Source: JAWLDA01 sp041686855 (lineage in GTDB: Bacteria > Bacillota > Limnochordia > DTU080 > RSA5). Taken from it: a DNA stretch of 64,000 nt. The first letter of the stretch is position 1. Each line of letters starts with the position of its first letter. Position numbers and translations under genes: made by a program. Location of the stretch: the NCBI GenBank assembly GCA_041686855.1, contig JAWLDA010000005.1:62001-126000 (forward strand), in the 5' to 3' direction. Under the pieces are notes generated by a model, which was given only the letters and a program-made list of their open reading frames with translations, was not told where the DNA came from and did no database searches. Shown here one piece after another: positions 1 to 9,449 of the stretch.

Positions 1-382
1 GTTGGTAGCCGATGCAGAGCACTTTGCCGGTCGATTCGACCTGACTGATAAGGCTGCGAGCGTCGGCGCTCGTGCAGGTCATCGGCTTCTCAACCTGTAC
101 GTGGAGACCTTTGCTAAGGCAGTACGCAACCTGTTCGTAGTGAAGCGTATGCGGAGTGCTGATGACGACTGCGTCCAATGGCGCCTTTTCGACCATCTCT
201 TTGTAGTCGTAAAAGGTGTCGACTCGCCTGCCCAAGCGCTCTTCCGCCTGCTGCAGACTGGCTTCGCTCGGATCAGCGAAGGCAGTGATTTCAACGCCGT
301 CAATCTTGTCCATGGCGGCGATGTGGCCGCGGGCGTTTCCACCCGTACCAATAAAGCCGACTCGTATGTTATCTTGGGACAC
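1..382 (-). CDS. Gfo/Idh/MocA-family oxidoreductase, N-terminal part (cut by window edge)
   Basis: The visible 127 codons form the NAD(P)-binding Rossmann domain of a Gfo/Idh/MocA dehydrogenase, a family that oxidises or reduces sugars, inositols and related polyols. The glycine motif GFIGTGGNARGH is at residues 9-20. The family motif EKP is at residues 98-100, after a strand reading AVVISTPH. The start is a GTG at 382 with an AAGGGG ribosome binding site about 10 bases upstream. The C-terminal substrate domain lies outside the window, so the substrate cannot be judged. The family call is secure. Confidence 0.85.
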   Translation of the reverse strand, partial: MSQDNIRVGFIGTGGNARGHIAAMDKIDGVEITAFADPSEASLQQAEERLGRRVDTFYDYKEMVEKAPLDAVVISTPHTLHYEQVAYCLSKGLHVQVEKPMTCTSADARSLISQVESTGKVLCIGYQ

Positions 383-543
383 GTCACTTCAACCCCTTAG
401 ATACGGAAGTGTCGAATGCGCAATGCACGTCACCGTTGCGCACCGATTTTTCCCTAAACTTCCACTTCCCTTGGACGCTCCCTGCCAAATCTTCACTGGT
501 ATTCTTGCGCTCTTGCGTCGTGCACTGCTTGCGATTTCCGTCT

Positions 544-2871
544 TTACCTGCGCTTGGGCGCCACGGCGTACTCTATGGCTTCGGCCAGACTCGGGTCCAC
601 ATCTGCGAGGAGGTCACAGAGCTCTCCTGAGTAGTAGAGGATGAGCCGGTGGAGCGCGCGCGTACAGGCGGTGTACAACACTTTTACTTCGTCCTCGTGG
701 GCGTACGTTGTCGCGCTGACATCGTAGAGAATGACGGCGTCGAACTCAAGTCCCTTGGCCAGATAGGAGGGGATCACCACGACACCGCGGGTGAAGCTCC
801 GATCGGTTTGAGTGAGGAGCGCCACGGAGTGTTTGCTCCGCAGGCCTTCGTAGACGCGGTTTGCTTCGGCTGCCGTCCTACAGATGACGGCGACCGTATC
901 GAACCCTTCATGCTTTAGGGCGTTGACGCCGTCACCGACGGCTTCGAGCAGGCGCTCCTCGTCAGGGACGTGCACGAGTTGCGGCTTCGGTCCCGTGCGC
1001 TCGATGGGCTCGATCGGTTCTCGGGGGCCGTCACTCGCCTCCAAGATCCCTTTCGCAAACGCGGCAATCTCTTGCGTGTTGCGGTAGCTGCGTGTGAGGC
1101 GCATGACGTGGGAACCCGTGATATTAAATGCCTCTTCAATCTCGTCAAAGGCAGGGGCGTGGAGGTACGGGTGAATCGCCTGATTCACGTCGCCTAGGAG
1201 TGTGAACGTAGCCTTCGAAAAGAGTCGTTCGAGTGCTGCGAAGTGCACCGCTGAGTAATCTTGGGTCTCGTCGACCACTACGTGTTTGATATCCTCCATC
1301 GGTTGGCTCTCGCCGATGGCCAGGTTCAAATAGAGGAGTGGCCCGACATCTTCGTACCCAATCTCACCGCGGCCAAGACGCGAGCGTGTGTCGGCAGCAA
1401 TGGCGTTAAAGTTAGCCGGCAGAGAGACCCCTACGGACTTCAGGATGGGCAGACCGCTACGGCTAAAGAGTCGAAGGTAGAGCGTGAGTGTGTCGACCGC
1501 TGCCAACTCTCCCAACTCTTCGCGCAGGTGGAGCGTCTCCTCGCGCAGCTGGGCCTTGCTCATGCGTCGAATCTCTGAGCGCGTCGCCCGATTGTGGTCC
1601 GGATGGTTCTCAAGCTCAGCTTGGATCTCCTTGAGTCGCTCTTCCTCGAGCGGCTCGAGCAGGTAGAGGATGCGTCGTTTGAGCTTCTCCAAGCGCTTGC
1701 CGTAAGGCAGGTAGTCGTAAGTCTCACGCAGGAGGCGTACCATCTCCTCCTTGGTGATCACCGTCTTTCCGCGAAACTCGACACTCTTAAGCGCCGCGTC
1801 TTCCCCCTGTTGGAGGCCCGCGACAAAATGCGTGAGCAACGCCAAAAACTTAGGCGATCCCTTAAACGAAATTCCGGCAACGCGCGTGGCGAATGCTGTG
1901 TCGCGCGGGCTGGAAAGGAGGTACTCCATTTGGTCCTCGAGCCGCTCCACCGGGCGGGAGAGGATTCGACCGGCCACTTCATACACCGTCATGCGCCGCA
2001 TGTTCTCTTCCCCTAGCTCGGGGAGGACGTTGCCGATGTAGTCGTTGAAAATCTCGTTCGGCGAAAGGACGGCGATGTTCTCCGAACGCATCGCGTCGCG
2101 ATAGCGGTAGAGGAAGTACGCCACCCGGTGCAGCGCAATGGATGTCTTGCCACTCCCTGCCGGCCCCTGGACAACCAGGAGGCGATGGGCCTCGTCGCGG
2201 ATGATCTGATTCTGCTCCCGTTGAATGCTTTGGACGATCGCGCGCATGCGTCGATCAACATTTTGTCCAAGAATGTCTTGCAGGAGGTCGTCATCGATTT
2301 TGACGTCGGTGTCGAATAAGTACAAGAGGCGTCCACGCTCAATCTTGTACTGCCGTTTGCGGGTAAGCTCGCCCCGTATCTCGCCACCCGCCGCCACATA
2401 GTGGGCGGGGCCGGGCTCAAAGTCGTAAAACATGCCGGAGACCGGCGCTCGCCAGTCGTAGACGATCGGTTCTCCGTTCACACTGTCAATGAGTGCGGCG
2501 ATGCCGATGTATAGGGCCTCACTCTGGCGCGCCGGCGCAGTCTCACCCTCACCGCCGTCCTCAAGAAAGTCGATGCGCCCAAAATATGGGGAGTCGGCCA
2601 TCCGCTCCAGGCGCGGTAGCATGTCTCGGTAAAGGACAAAGTCCCGCTCCTGACGGTCGAGGATTTGTTGGTGTTGAGTAAACTCCACGGCGTCGTCAAA
2701 GTCGCGGATGACGCGAGGCATGTCCTCCCACATTTCAGCGCGGGTGGCGACGACGTCGCCCCGACGCTGATGAAGATCTCCGCGAAGCTGATCGATTTGT
2801 CGGTGCACTTCGGAGAGTGTGCGGGCTAAACGCTCCTCTTCGGCAGCTCGGTCCAACTCTGATGCGTCCAC
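544..2871 (-). CDS. helD: HelD-type superfamily 1 helicase (RNA polymerase recycling motor)
   Basis: This 775-residue protein matches HelD/HelR proteins, UvrD-like ATPases that bind stalled RNA polymerase and free it from DNA. The N-terminus (about residues 5-60) is charged and helical, as in the arm that enters the polymerase channel. A DWRAPVSGMFYDF block, typical of the family, is at about residues 139-151, and Walker A (GPAGSGKTS) is at about 236-244. Later come DETQDYS (motif II) and an SYLAKGLEFDAVI block of the C-terminal helicase core. I place the start at the GTG at 2871, because GGGAGGA lies nine bases upstream; the frame is open further upstream but without a good ribosome binding site. 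A TACAAT -10 candidate lies at 2923-2928. DNA repair helicases are the alternative, but the HelD-specific N-terminal block argues against them. Confidence 0.85.
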   Translation of the reverse strand: MDASELDRAAEEERLARTLSEVHRQIDQLRGDLHQRRGDVVATRAEMWEDMPRVIRDFDDAVEFTQHQQILDRQERDFVLYRDMLPRLERMADSPYFGRIDFLEDGGEGETAPARQSEALYIGIAALIDSVNGEPIVYDWRAPVSGMFYDFEPGPAHYVAAGGEIRGELTRKRQYKIERGRLLYLFDTDVKIDDDLLQDILGQNVDRRMRAIVQSIQREQNQIIRDEAHRLLVVQGPAGSGKTSIALHRVAYFLYRYRDAMRSENIAVLSPNEIFNDYIGNVLPELGEENMRRMTVYEVAGRILSRPVERLEDQMEYLLSSPRDTAFATRVAGISFKGSPKFLALLTHFVAGLQQGEDAALKSVEFRGKTVITKEEMVRLLRETYDYLPYGKRLEKLKRRILYLLEPLEEERLKEIQAELENHPDHNRATRSEIRRMSKAQLREETLHLREELGELAAVDTLTLYLRLFSRSGLPILKSVGVSLPANFNAIAADTRSRLGRGEIGYEDVGPLLYLNLAIGESQPMEDIKHVVVDETQDYSAVHFAALERLFSKATFTLLGDVNQAIHPYLHAPAFDEIEEAFNITGSHVMRLTRSYRNTQEIAAFAKGILEASDGPREPIEPIERTGPKPQLVHVPDEERLLEAVGDGVNALKHEGFDTVAVICRTAAEANRVYEGLRSKHSVALLTQTDRSFTRGVVVIPSYLAKGLEFDAVILYDVSATTYAHEDEVKVLYTACTRALHRLILYYSGELCDLLADVDPSLAEAIEYAVAPKRR

Positions 2872-3173
2872 GTTTACGGTTCCTCCCATCCTCCCTGTGG
2901 AGTCGGTACGTTCGGAGCCTCCATTGTATGTAAAAGTCCGGCAAAGAACGAGTCTGAACTTTTCGCGGTCCGAATGATATAATAACAGGTGCACATCAGC
3001 TTACTCTCCCCCAAACATTGCAGGGATTCCTTCCTTCCATGAAGTTCCATACGCGAGTCCTCCCCATGGGTCCTTTATAAGGAAGGGATGCGTTGTGCCT
3101 TTTTAGAATATATCTGTTTACGCCGCGCGAGACGCATTGGTAGTAGGAGTGCACTATCATCGAAGAGTTGGAG
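2872..3173. other. Divergent intergenic region between helD and the DUF4010 gene
   Basis: About 300 bases separate two divergently read genes. A TACAAT -10 candidate for helD (minus strand) lies at 2923-2928, but its -35 is weak. A TATAAT hexamer on the plus strand at about 2980-2985 could serve the right-hand gene. No hairpin or RNA gene was recognised. Confidence 0.4.
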
Positions 3174-4439
3174 ATGTCGTACGTAACCTTGTGGCATTTG
3201 GCCATCACGCTGGGGCTGGGGCTCCTCGTGGGCTTGGAACGCGAGCGCGCCGGGAAAGAGGTGGGCCTGCGCACCTTCTCGTTCGTGGCCCTCTTGGGCT
3301 TTTTGGGCTGGAGCATGGGTCACGTGTACGCTGTGAGCACCTTGGCGTTCCTGTGCGTTGTAGTGATCATCATCAACGTGCGAGCGTTGCAAAAAGGGAC
3401 CGGCGTTGAAGCGACGACGTCGGTCGCTTTGTTTATCGTCGCCTTTGTGGGCATGCTGGTCGCGCAAGGCGTCATCTTTACGCCGGTCGCGGTGATCGTC
3501 TTGATGCTGGCCCTTTTGAGTTGGAAAGAGGAGATGGTGGTGTTTAGCCGCCATCTGCAGCGCAACGAGATTCATGCAGCCATCACATTGGGAATCCTCA
3601 GCTTTGTGATTCTGCCGGCTCTGCCCTCGGGGCCCCTCGATCAATGGGGACTCTTTGACGTGCGCAAGATCTGGCTCATGGTCGTCTTGATCAGCGCCAT
3701 CGGCTTTGGCAACTACGTTCTCTTAAAACTTTACGGATCGCGAGGGATCAATTATACAGGCTTCCTGGGAGGCCTCGTCAATTCGACGGCCACTGCCGCG
3801 GAGTTGTCGCAGAAGGCGAGCGGGAATCAAGGGATGGAGCACACGGCCTTCAAAGGTATCATGTGGGCCAAGACAGCCGCGTTTCTGCGGAACGGAATAA
3901 TCCTGGCTATGTTCGCGCCCACTGCGCTTCCTGCCGGCCTTGTCCCTGTGGGTATGATGCTCGCGGTTACGATCTTCCTAGCGCTCAGGTCGCCGAAAGG
4001 CGAAGTGAGTACCGAGACCCCGGAGATTCAGCTGGAATCGCCCTTCTCGCTGCGCTCTGCCATGGTCTTTGGTATCTTCTTCGCGGTGATAACGGTCTTG
4101 GGAGGTGTGGCCGGGCAACTCTTAGGGGATCTGGGTTTCTACGTCGTCGCCTTCTTCGGCGGCATCGTGTCGAGCTCTTCGACGGCCGCGACGGCGGCGC
4201 ACCTTGTGACGTCGGAGAAGATCACTTCGCTGGTCGCCGGGTCGGCTGTCATCATCAGCAGCATCTCCAGCGCGTTGGTCATTCTGCCGGTCGTTTGGAA
4301 GGGTTCGGGGAAGCCGTGGCTCGTGCGGCGCGTCGCAATCGCCATCGGCTGGGTGATCATTGCGAGCGCGATCGGCATTCTCATCAATCCGTATTTGTTG
4401 GAACAGTATTACGTGGTTGAGGCGTGGATCGCCCGTTAG
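3174..4439 (+). CDS. MgtC/SapB-DUF4010 family membrane protein
   Basis: This is a polytopic membrane protein of about 421 residues. It opens with an MgtC/SapB-like block (GLLVGLERER followed by RTFSFVALLGFLG) and continues into a DUF4010 domain with many hydrophobic helices and the patterns GLVNSTATAAELS and GGIVSSSSTAATAA. Its biochemical role is unknown; the family is only loosely connected to MgtC. The start is uncertain. ATG 3174 has GAAGAG six bases upstream, while TTG 3168 is an in-frame alternative. A better ribosome site (AGGAG, 3145-3149) is correctly spaced only for an in-frame ATC at 3156. The gene ends 16 bases before the convergent iron-transporter ATPase. Confidence 0.75.
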   Translation: MSYVTLWHLAITLGLGLLVGLERERAGKEVGLRTFSFVALLGFLGWSMGHVYAVSTLAFLCVVVIIINVRALQKGTGVEATTSVALFIVAFVGMLVAQGVIFTPVAVIVLMLALLSWKEEMVVFSRHLQRNEIHAAITLGILSFVILPALPSGPLDQWGLFDVRKIWLMVVLISAIGFGNYVLLKLYGSRGINYTGFLGGLVNSTATAAELSQKASGNQGMEHTAFKGIMWAKTAAFLRNGIILAMFAPTALPAGLVPVGMMLAVTIFLALRSPKGEVSTETPEIQLESPFSLRSAMVFGIFFAVITVLGGVAGQLLGDLGFYVVAFFGGIVSSSSTAATAAHLVTSEKITSLVAGSAVIISSISSALVILPVVWKGSGKPWLVRRVAIAIGWVIIASAIGILINPYLLEQYYVVEAWIAR

Positions 4440-4454
4440 GCCGAGTGGTCAGCT

Positions 4455-5507
4455 TTAGTTGATGATGGCGACGCGCTCAGGTGCGATCGCAAAGCGCAGC
4501 GTATCGCCCGCCTTGACGTTAAGCTCGGGCGGGACAAAAGTGCGCAATGCAACGGAGCCGGAGCGGCAGGAAATTTCGATGGAGAGCTCCATGATGTGCC
4601 CCTCGTGGACCACGGAGACCACGTCGCCCGAGAAGGGACCGTCTGGATCAACGATAAGACTGTCCGGGCGCAGGGAGACGGTGACCCGTTCACCGAGGGC
4701 TGCAGGGCACGCTAAACACGGCACCTCACCGAGGTCCGTCATGACAGCCGTCGATGTTTCGCTCTCGACGACACCGTCGAGGAGCGCGCAGTGTCCGAGG
4801 AACTCGGCGACAAACCGAGTGTAGGGTTGCGAATAAAGCGCATACGGCGTGCCGATCTGTTCGATGCGCCCCTGATTCATCACGGCGATCCGATCGGCGA
4901 CTGCAAAGGCCTCCTTTTGATCGTGGGTCACCAAGAGAGCGCTGGTACCCACCTCTTTGAGGACTTGCCGTACCTCAAGTCGCAGCTCGTAGCGGAGAGC
5001 CGCATCCAGATTGCTAAACGGCTCGTCGAGGAGGACCACTTGCGGTTTGGGCGCGAGGGCTTGCGCCAGCGCCACTCGCTGCTGCTGTCCGCCTGAGAGT
5101 TGGTGCGGATAACGACTAGCGTAATCGGACATGCCGACGCGGGCGAGCACCTCTGAGACGCGCTCCTTAGCCGTGCGGCGGTTAAGGCGGTGGAGGCCGA
5201 ATGCAACGTTTTGGGCAACGGTGCGGTGGGGAAAGAGTGGGTAATCTTGAAAGACCATGCCGACGCCCCGCTTCTCCGGGCCGACGTATTGATTATCACC
5301 CGCGACGAGACGTCCACCAATGTGGATCCGACCTTGATCAGGCCATTCGAATCCCGCAATCAGTCGCAGTGTGGTGGTTTTGCCGCATCCGCTGGGACCA
5401 AGGAGTGCGAGGATCTCGCCCTCTTCGAGGGTGAAGCTGACATTTTCAACGGCGAGTTGTCCTACTTGGTACGACTTACTGACGCCGTCCACCCGCACTT
5501 CTCCCAC
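4455..5507 (-). CDS. fbpC: Iron(III)-type ABC transporter ATP-binding protein
   Basis: ATPase subunit of a ferric-iron-type importer. It has Walker A (GPSGCGKTTT), a Q-loop in VFQDYPLFPH, the signature LSGGQQQRVALAQAL, Walker B (VVLLDEPFSNLD) and the H-loop VTHD. A C-terminal TOBE-like region of about 110 residues is typical of the FbpC/PotA/MalK group. I choose the GTG at 5507, which has GGGAGG eight bases upstream; an in-frame GTG at 5537 with AAGGA is a reasonable alternative. It is the last gene of a minus-strand operon after the fused permease and the binding protein. Thiamine or phosphonate import is possible, but the partner binding protein favours iron. Confidence 0.85.
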   Translation of the reverse strand: MGEVRVDGVSKSYQVGQLAVENVSFTLEEGEILALLGPSGCGKTTTLRLIAGFEWPDQGRIHIGGRLVAGDNQYVGPEKRGVGMVFQDYPLFPHRTVAQNVAFGLHRLNRRTAKERVSEVLARVGMSDYASRYPHQLSGGQQQRVALAQALAPKPQVVLLDEPFSNLDAALRYELRLEVRQVLKEVGTSALLVTHDQKEAFAVADRIAVMNQGRIEQIGTPYALYSQPYTRFVAEFLGHCALLDGVVESETSTAVMTDLGEVPCLACPAALGERVTVSLRPDSLIVDPDGPFSGDVVSVVHEGHIMELSIEISCRSGSVALRTFVPPELNVKAGDTLRFAIAPERVAIIN

Positions 5508-5639
5508 GTGCGCGACCTCCCACTCGATCGGCTCCACCTTGCGTCCTTAAGGATGCGTTTAGGGCGCCCATAACTTCAGTTTGATCTTAGCATGAGGGTC
5601 AAACACTGTCAAACCTTGCTGCCACCCGCGTCCGTCGGC

Positions 5640-7253
5640 TTACTTGCGGTCGTGTAAGAGTAGCGTGAGCGAGAGTGACGAGGCCAAAATGAGGAGGAGC
5701 GCCGGGAGGGCGGCCCGGGCGTAAAAGGCTTCAGAGACGGACGACCAGACACTGGTCGCCAGGGTGCGAAAGCCAATGGGGCTGAGAAGCAACGTTGCAG
5801 GTAGCTCTTTCATGACTGTGAGAAAGACCAAGGCTCCGCCAGAGCGGATGCCCGGCCAAAGAAGGGGAATCGTGACGCGCGTGAGGACCCGAGCTGGGGT
5901 GTGGCCGAGGCTGCGGGCGACATTCTCAATGTTGGGATTGATGTGCGATAACGAGGCTTTGAGTGACGTGACGGCCTGGGGCAAAAAGAGCGCGAGGTAG
6001 GCAAAGATCAACATCCAGATCGTTTGGTAAAGAGAGCCACCGTAGCGGGCCCCAAAAAAGACCAGCGAGAGAGCGATGACGATCCCTGGCAACGCGTAGC
6101 CGACGTACGTTGCCCGCTCCAGGAGTACGGTGAACGCCGAGCGGTATCGGACCGCCAGGACAGCGATTGGGAGCGCCGCCAATGCTGCGGCGACGGCAGC
6201 GAGAAGCGATACGCCGACCGAGTTGGTGACTAAGCTCCACGAGAACGAGAGGACTTCTCCTTGTGCGACGCCCCGTATGAGCCAGTAGAGCGTGACGCCC
6301 ACGGGGAGTCCGACGGCCAGGAGGAGCAAGAGCGCACAGGCGCCCAGAGCAGGCCAGCGCCATCCCCCTAAGCTGACGGGTAGGGGTGGGCGGCCGGCGC
6401 CGCTACCCGTCCGATCAAACCGCTTTGAGCCCCGAATAAGACTCTCAAGGAGTAGAATTCCACCGGTAAGCATGACGAGAAGCATTGCCAGTACGGCCGC
6501 GTAGTTGCGGTTGAACGAGGCTTGGTACTGTACGTAGATGGCCCGGGTGAAGGAGTCGAATTGTAAGAGTGAGACTGCAGCGAAGTCGCTTAACGTGTAA
6601 AGCGCGACGAGGAGCCCCCCGGAGAGGAGGGCCGGCCGCAACCCTGGGAAGATAACACGCCAAAAGATGGCGAGGGTGGAGTGGCCCAAGCTGCGGGCAG
6701 TCTCTTCCTGGCCTCGGTCCATACTGCGCAGACTGGCGATAACCGGCAGGAGGATGTAGGGGTACGACAGGAGCGTCAATAGGATCCAAGCGCCGCCAAA
6801 GCCGTAAACGTTGGGGATCGGTGCGGTTGGCGACCACGTGCGCAACCATTGGTGAAGAATTCCGCCGGAACCGAACGCGGCGACAAAGGTGAATCCGCCA
6901 ATCAGTGACGGAATCGCGAGAGGCACACTGGCTGCGATCGAGATCAAGCGGCGACTTGGGAGATCCGTCCGGACCAACAACCACCCCAGCGGGACGGCGA
7001 TTGTAATCGAGGAGAGCGTCACGGCGCCAGCGAGTAAGGCCGAGTTGAGCAACACCTGCAGGGTGCGCGGGCGCGCCAAGAGCCCCCAAATGGACGAGCC
7101 TGCGTCTGCAGAGCGGATGATCAAGTAAATGAGGGGCAAAAGCATTAAACCTGCTACTACGAGCGTAGGCAGGACCAGTAAGAGTGGAGGCCGGGGGCGC
7201 CTCCGGTGAGTGCGCCCCCGGCGAGTAGACTGATTCACGCTACTTGGGTACAC
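5640..7253 (-). CDS. fbpB: Iron(III)-type ABC transporter permease, two fused permease halves
   Basis: This 537-residue inner-membrane permease has about twelve hydrophobic segments and two copies of the EAA loop that docks with the ATPase. These are EETARSLGHS in the first half and ENVARSLGHTPARVL in the second, so it is a fused duplicate permease as in FbpB and ThiP. It lies 18 bases downstream of the binding-protein gene and about 130 bases upstream of the ATPase gene, all on the minus strand. The GTG at 7253 is taken as the start; a second GTG five codons later is possible. The pair of EAA loops and the order binding protein, permease, ATPase support ferric iron uptake. Confidence 0.85.
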   Translation of the reverse strand: MYPSSVNQSTRRGRTHRRRPRPPLLLVLPTLVVAGLMLLPLIYLIIRSADAGSSIWGLLARPRTLQVLLNSALLAGAVTLSSITIAVPLGWLLVRTDLPSRRLISIAASVPLAIPSLIGGFTFVAAFGSGGILHQWLRTWSPTAPIPNVYGFGGAWILLTLLSYPYILLPVIASLRSMDRGQEETARSLGHSTLAIFWRVIFPGLRPALLSGGLLVALYTLSDFAAVSLLQFDSFTRAIYVQYQASFNRNYAAVLAMLLVMLTGGILLLESLIRGSKRFDRTGSGAGRPPLPVSLGGWRWPALGACALLLLLAVGLPVGVTLYWLIRGVAQGEVLSFSWSLVTNSVGVSLLAAVAAALAALPIAVLAVRYRSAFTVLLERATYVGYALPGIVIALSLVFFGARYGGSLYQTIWMLIFAYLALFLPQAVTSLKASLSHINPNIENVARSLGHTPARVLTRVTIPLLWPGIRSGGALVFLTVMKELPATLLLSPIGFRTLATSVWSSVSEAFYARAALPALLLILASSLSLTLLLHDRK

Positions 7254-7271
7254 CTCGCGTCTTGCGTTTCG

Positions 7272-8321
7272 CTACAGCACGCCAACCTTTTGCAGCAGCT
7301 CGAGCGTACCCTCAAGATCGTCGAGGTCACTTAAGTCGATCTCGGGCACCGCCACCTCGGATAGGGGCACGAGATCGGGGTGAATCGGAATATCTAGCCC
7401 GACTGCGACCGGATACTCATTCACTTCGGCTGAAAAGTGCGTCTGCGCTCTCTCTGAGAGCAAGAAGTCGACGAAGCGGCGGGCCGCATCAACATTGTCG
7501 GACCGGTCCAAGATCCCTACGCCGGCAACGTTAATGATCGATCCGGCGTCCGCATTGGTGTAGTAGTTGCGGGCGGGAAAGGCGTCGCCTTGCTCCTTGA
7601 GGAAGCGGTACAGGTAGTAGTGATTCACGAATGCGACCTGCACTTCGCCCCGACTCACCGCGTCGACCGCTGCAGTGTTATTGCGGTACACTTTCGGCTC
7701 ATTGGCGAGGATCCCTTTGAGCCAGGCCTCAGCTCGTGCATCGCCTTCGATGACACGGAGTGCGGTGACGAACGCCTGAAACGATCCGTTCGTCGGCGGC
7801 CAGCCGATTTTCCCTCTCCACTTGGGATCGGTGAACCCCCAAATACTCTCGGGAAGATCCTCGGGGGAGAGCGTCCGAGTGTTGTACGCTACCACTCGGG
7901 CTCGTCCAGAGGTAGCGACCCACTCGCCGTCAGGAGAGCGCAGGCGGCTGTCCACTTGATTGAGCAACTCGGCATCGAGCGTGCGCAGGCGCCCTTCCTT
8001 TGCGAGTGCGCCGAGCGCTCCCGCATCTTGAGCCCAATAAATGTCGGCGGGGGTGTTCGGCCCCTCTTCGAGGATGGTAGCGGCCAGTTCTGCTGTGTCG
8101 CCGTAACGGACACGGACCTCAATCCCGGTCTCTTCGGTAAACGCTTCAAACAGAGGGGCGACGAGCGACTCGCTCCTGCCGGAGTAGACGATGAGCTCCT
8201 TGGCGGCTCCGCTGGCTGAGTTGGGACCGATAAAGACGAAGAGAAGGGTCGCCAAGGCGACGAGCATAGCGCTGAGCGCGTACTTCTTAAATGTAAGATG
8301 TGCAGGTTGCACTGAATTCAA
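7272..8321 (-). CDS. fbpA: Iron(III)-type ABC transporter substrate-binding protein
   Basis: Secreted binding protein of about 349 residues, resembling FbpA/FutA/SfuA. An N-terminal hydrophobic segment (ALSAMLVALATLLFVFIG) is followed by the mature start ELIVYSGRSESLVAPLFEAF, characteristic of ferric-iron binders. The C-terminal half contains VAFVNHYYLYRFL and ARNYYTNADAGSIINVAGV, where tyrosines that ligate iron in this family would sit. The start is a TTG at 8321, with AAGGGAGG about ten bases upstream; frames open further upstream run into the promoter. It is the first gene of the operon and has its own promoter and a palindromic element just downstream of it. Confidence 0.85.
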   Translation of the reverse strand: MNSVQPAHLTFKKYALSAMLVALATLLFVFIGPNSASGAAKELIVYSGRSESLVAPLFEAFTEETGIEVRVRYGDTAELAATILEEGPNTPADIYWAQDAGALGALAKEGRLRTLDAELLNQVDSRLRSPDGEWVATSGRARVVAYNTRTLSPEDLPESIWGFTDPKWRGKIGWPPTNGSFQAFVTALRVIEGDARAEAWLKGILANEPKVYRNNTAAVDAVSRGEVQVAFVNHYYLYRFLKEQGDAFPARNYYTNADAGSIINVAGVGILDRSDNVDAARRFVDFLLSERAQTHFSAEVNEYPVAVGLDIPIHPDLVPLSEVAVPEIDLSDLDDLEGTLELLQKVGVL

Positions 8322-8361
8322 CGGTGTATGTACCTCCCTTGGTGTCCTGTCAGTAGTGCCA

Positions 8362-8378
8362 CCCTTAACAATTAAGGG
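8362..8378. promoter_or_regulatory. Perfect palindrome in the fbp leader, candidate operator
   Basis: CCCTTAA, a three-base centre, then TTAAGGG. The element lies between the predicted transcription start and the fbpA ribosome binding site, a good place for a repressor. It does not clearly match the classic Fur or DtxR consensus, so the regulator is unknown; an iron-responsive one is inferred only from the operon's function. Confidence 0.45.
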
Positions 8379-8396
8379 CGACCTAATTCCAGTCAT

Positions 8397-8425
8397 AAGG
8401 TAGCACATGGTGTTGGAGTTGTCAA
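8397..8425 (-). promoter_or_regulatory. Promoter of the fbp operon
   Basis: On the minus strand a perfect -35 TTGACA (8420-8425) is separated by 17 bases from TACCTT (8397-8402). The predicted transcript starts near 8390, about 70 bases upstream of the fbpA start codon. Confidence 0.65.
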
Positions 8426-8456
8426 CAAAAAACGGGAGATTTATGCACCGGTGACC

Positions 8457-9152
8457 TTAGGGCGTGAAGGAGACGGAGTTGCCCACGAGTTTCGCCTGGT
8501 AAAGCGCCTTGTCAGCACGGTCGATCAGCTGAGCGGGCGACGTGATGGCGGGAGCTTCGCTGTTGGCGACCCCTATGGAAATCGTCGGTACCGGCGTGAC
8601 GTCGTGCCGGAGCGCCCACTCTTCCATCGCAGCCGTCAATTCGCGCACGAGTCGTTCGGCGATCTGCTGAGCGGTCGTCTGCTCTATCTCTGGCAGGATG
8701 ATAATGAATTCATCCCCTCCGTACCGCCCGACGAGGTCGGTTGAGCGGACGAGACTCGCCATGGTTCCGGCGATACGCTGCAAGATTTGATCGCCGATCA
8801 GGTGACCATAGCGATCGTTGTACCCCTTGAAGTTGTCGATATCGATCAGCATCAGAGAGAGGGGGCGCCTGTCGGTGCTGAGAAAGTGGGTGATGGCAGG
8901 CTCCCAAACGTAGCGGCTGTAGAGCCCGGTGAGGGCGTCCCGTCTGGCCTGGTCGGTGAGGCGCATACTATATAGGGCCCCGGCACCGCCCAAACAGGCG
9001 AAGCATGCGAGGAGTGCGAGTCGTATAGCGCCGCTAGGCAGGAACGGGAGCGTCGCGGCGTGTGCAAAGAGGAATGCGCTAACGAGCAGGAGGAGAGGCG
9101 CTCCAAGCGCGCCGATAAGGATCCAAACCCATTTGGGCAAACGACGTCGCAT
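8457..9152 (-). CDS. Membrane-bound GGDEF diguanylate cyclase
   Basis: A protein of about 231 residues with two hydrophobic segments near the N-terminus (about residues 8-29 and 42-62) followed directly by a GGDEF domain. The catalytic loop reads RYGGDEF (GGDEF at residues 145-149). An RSTD motif five residues before it matches the inhibitory I-site RxxD. It should make cyclic di-GMP from two GTP and be product-inhibited. There is no separate sensory domain apart from the membrane segments. ATG 9152, behind a G-rich stretch, is preferred; an in-frame start 13 codons upstream is possible. It is a single gene, divergent from the ABC exporter. Confidence 0.85.
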   Translation of the reverse strand: MRRRLPKWVWILIGALGAPLLLLVSAFLFAHAATLPFLPSGAIRLALLACFACLGGAGALYSMRLTDQARRDALTGLYSRYVWEPAITHFLSTDRRPLSLMLIDIDNFKGYNDRYGHLIGDQILQRIAGTMASLVRSTDLVGRYGGDEFIIILPEIEQTTAQQIAERLVRELTAAMEEWALRHDVTPVPTISIGVANSEAPAITSPAQLIDRADKALYQAKLVGNSVSFTP

Positions 9153-9372
9153 GTGGGCCCCCGCACCCCCTATTTCCGCCGCAAATAGCAATGAGTCCCC
9201 GTGGTTGTTATTACATTCTTCTAATGGTTTTGCAGCTCCTTTGGGTTCGAGTAAAGTGGCACACGGAGTAGAAATAAGAAGTAAACGTCAGGGTGATCGG
9301 GCTTTTTCTCAATGGATGGCCCGATACGAGTGACAACCGACCAGTACTGTCAAATGGCGTCGTTTTCATTTG

Positions 9373-9400
9373 TTGCGCCGTTTGGAAAAACGAGTATACT
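9373..9400 (+). promoter_or_regulatory. Promoter of the heterodimeric ABC exporter
   Basis: TTGCGC (9373-9378), a 16-base spacer, then TATACT (9395-9400). It lies about 50 bases upstream of the start codon in the divergent interval between 9153 and 9449. That interval holds nothing else I can recognise. Confidence 0.5.
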
Positions 9401-9449
9401 AAAGAGACTAAACAGCCCCTGGGTCGTTGGTGGAGGCATCCGATCAAAA

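Noticed and set aside
3075..3644. A 189-residue open frame antisense to the DUF4010 gene
   Set aside because: Composition is that of a shadow frame, rich in His, Gln and Asp, opposite a clear membrane protein.
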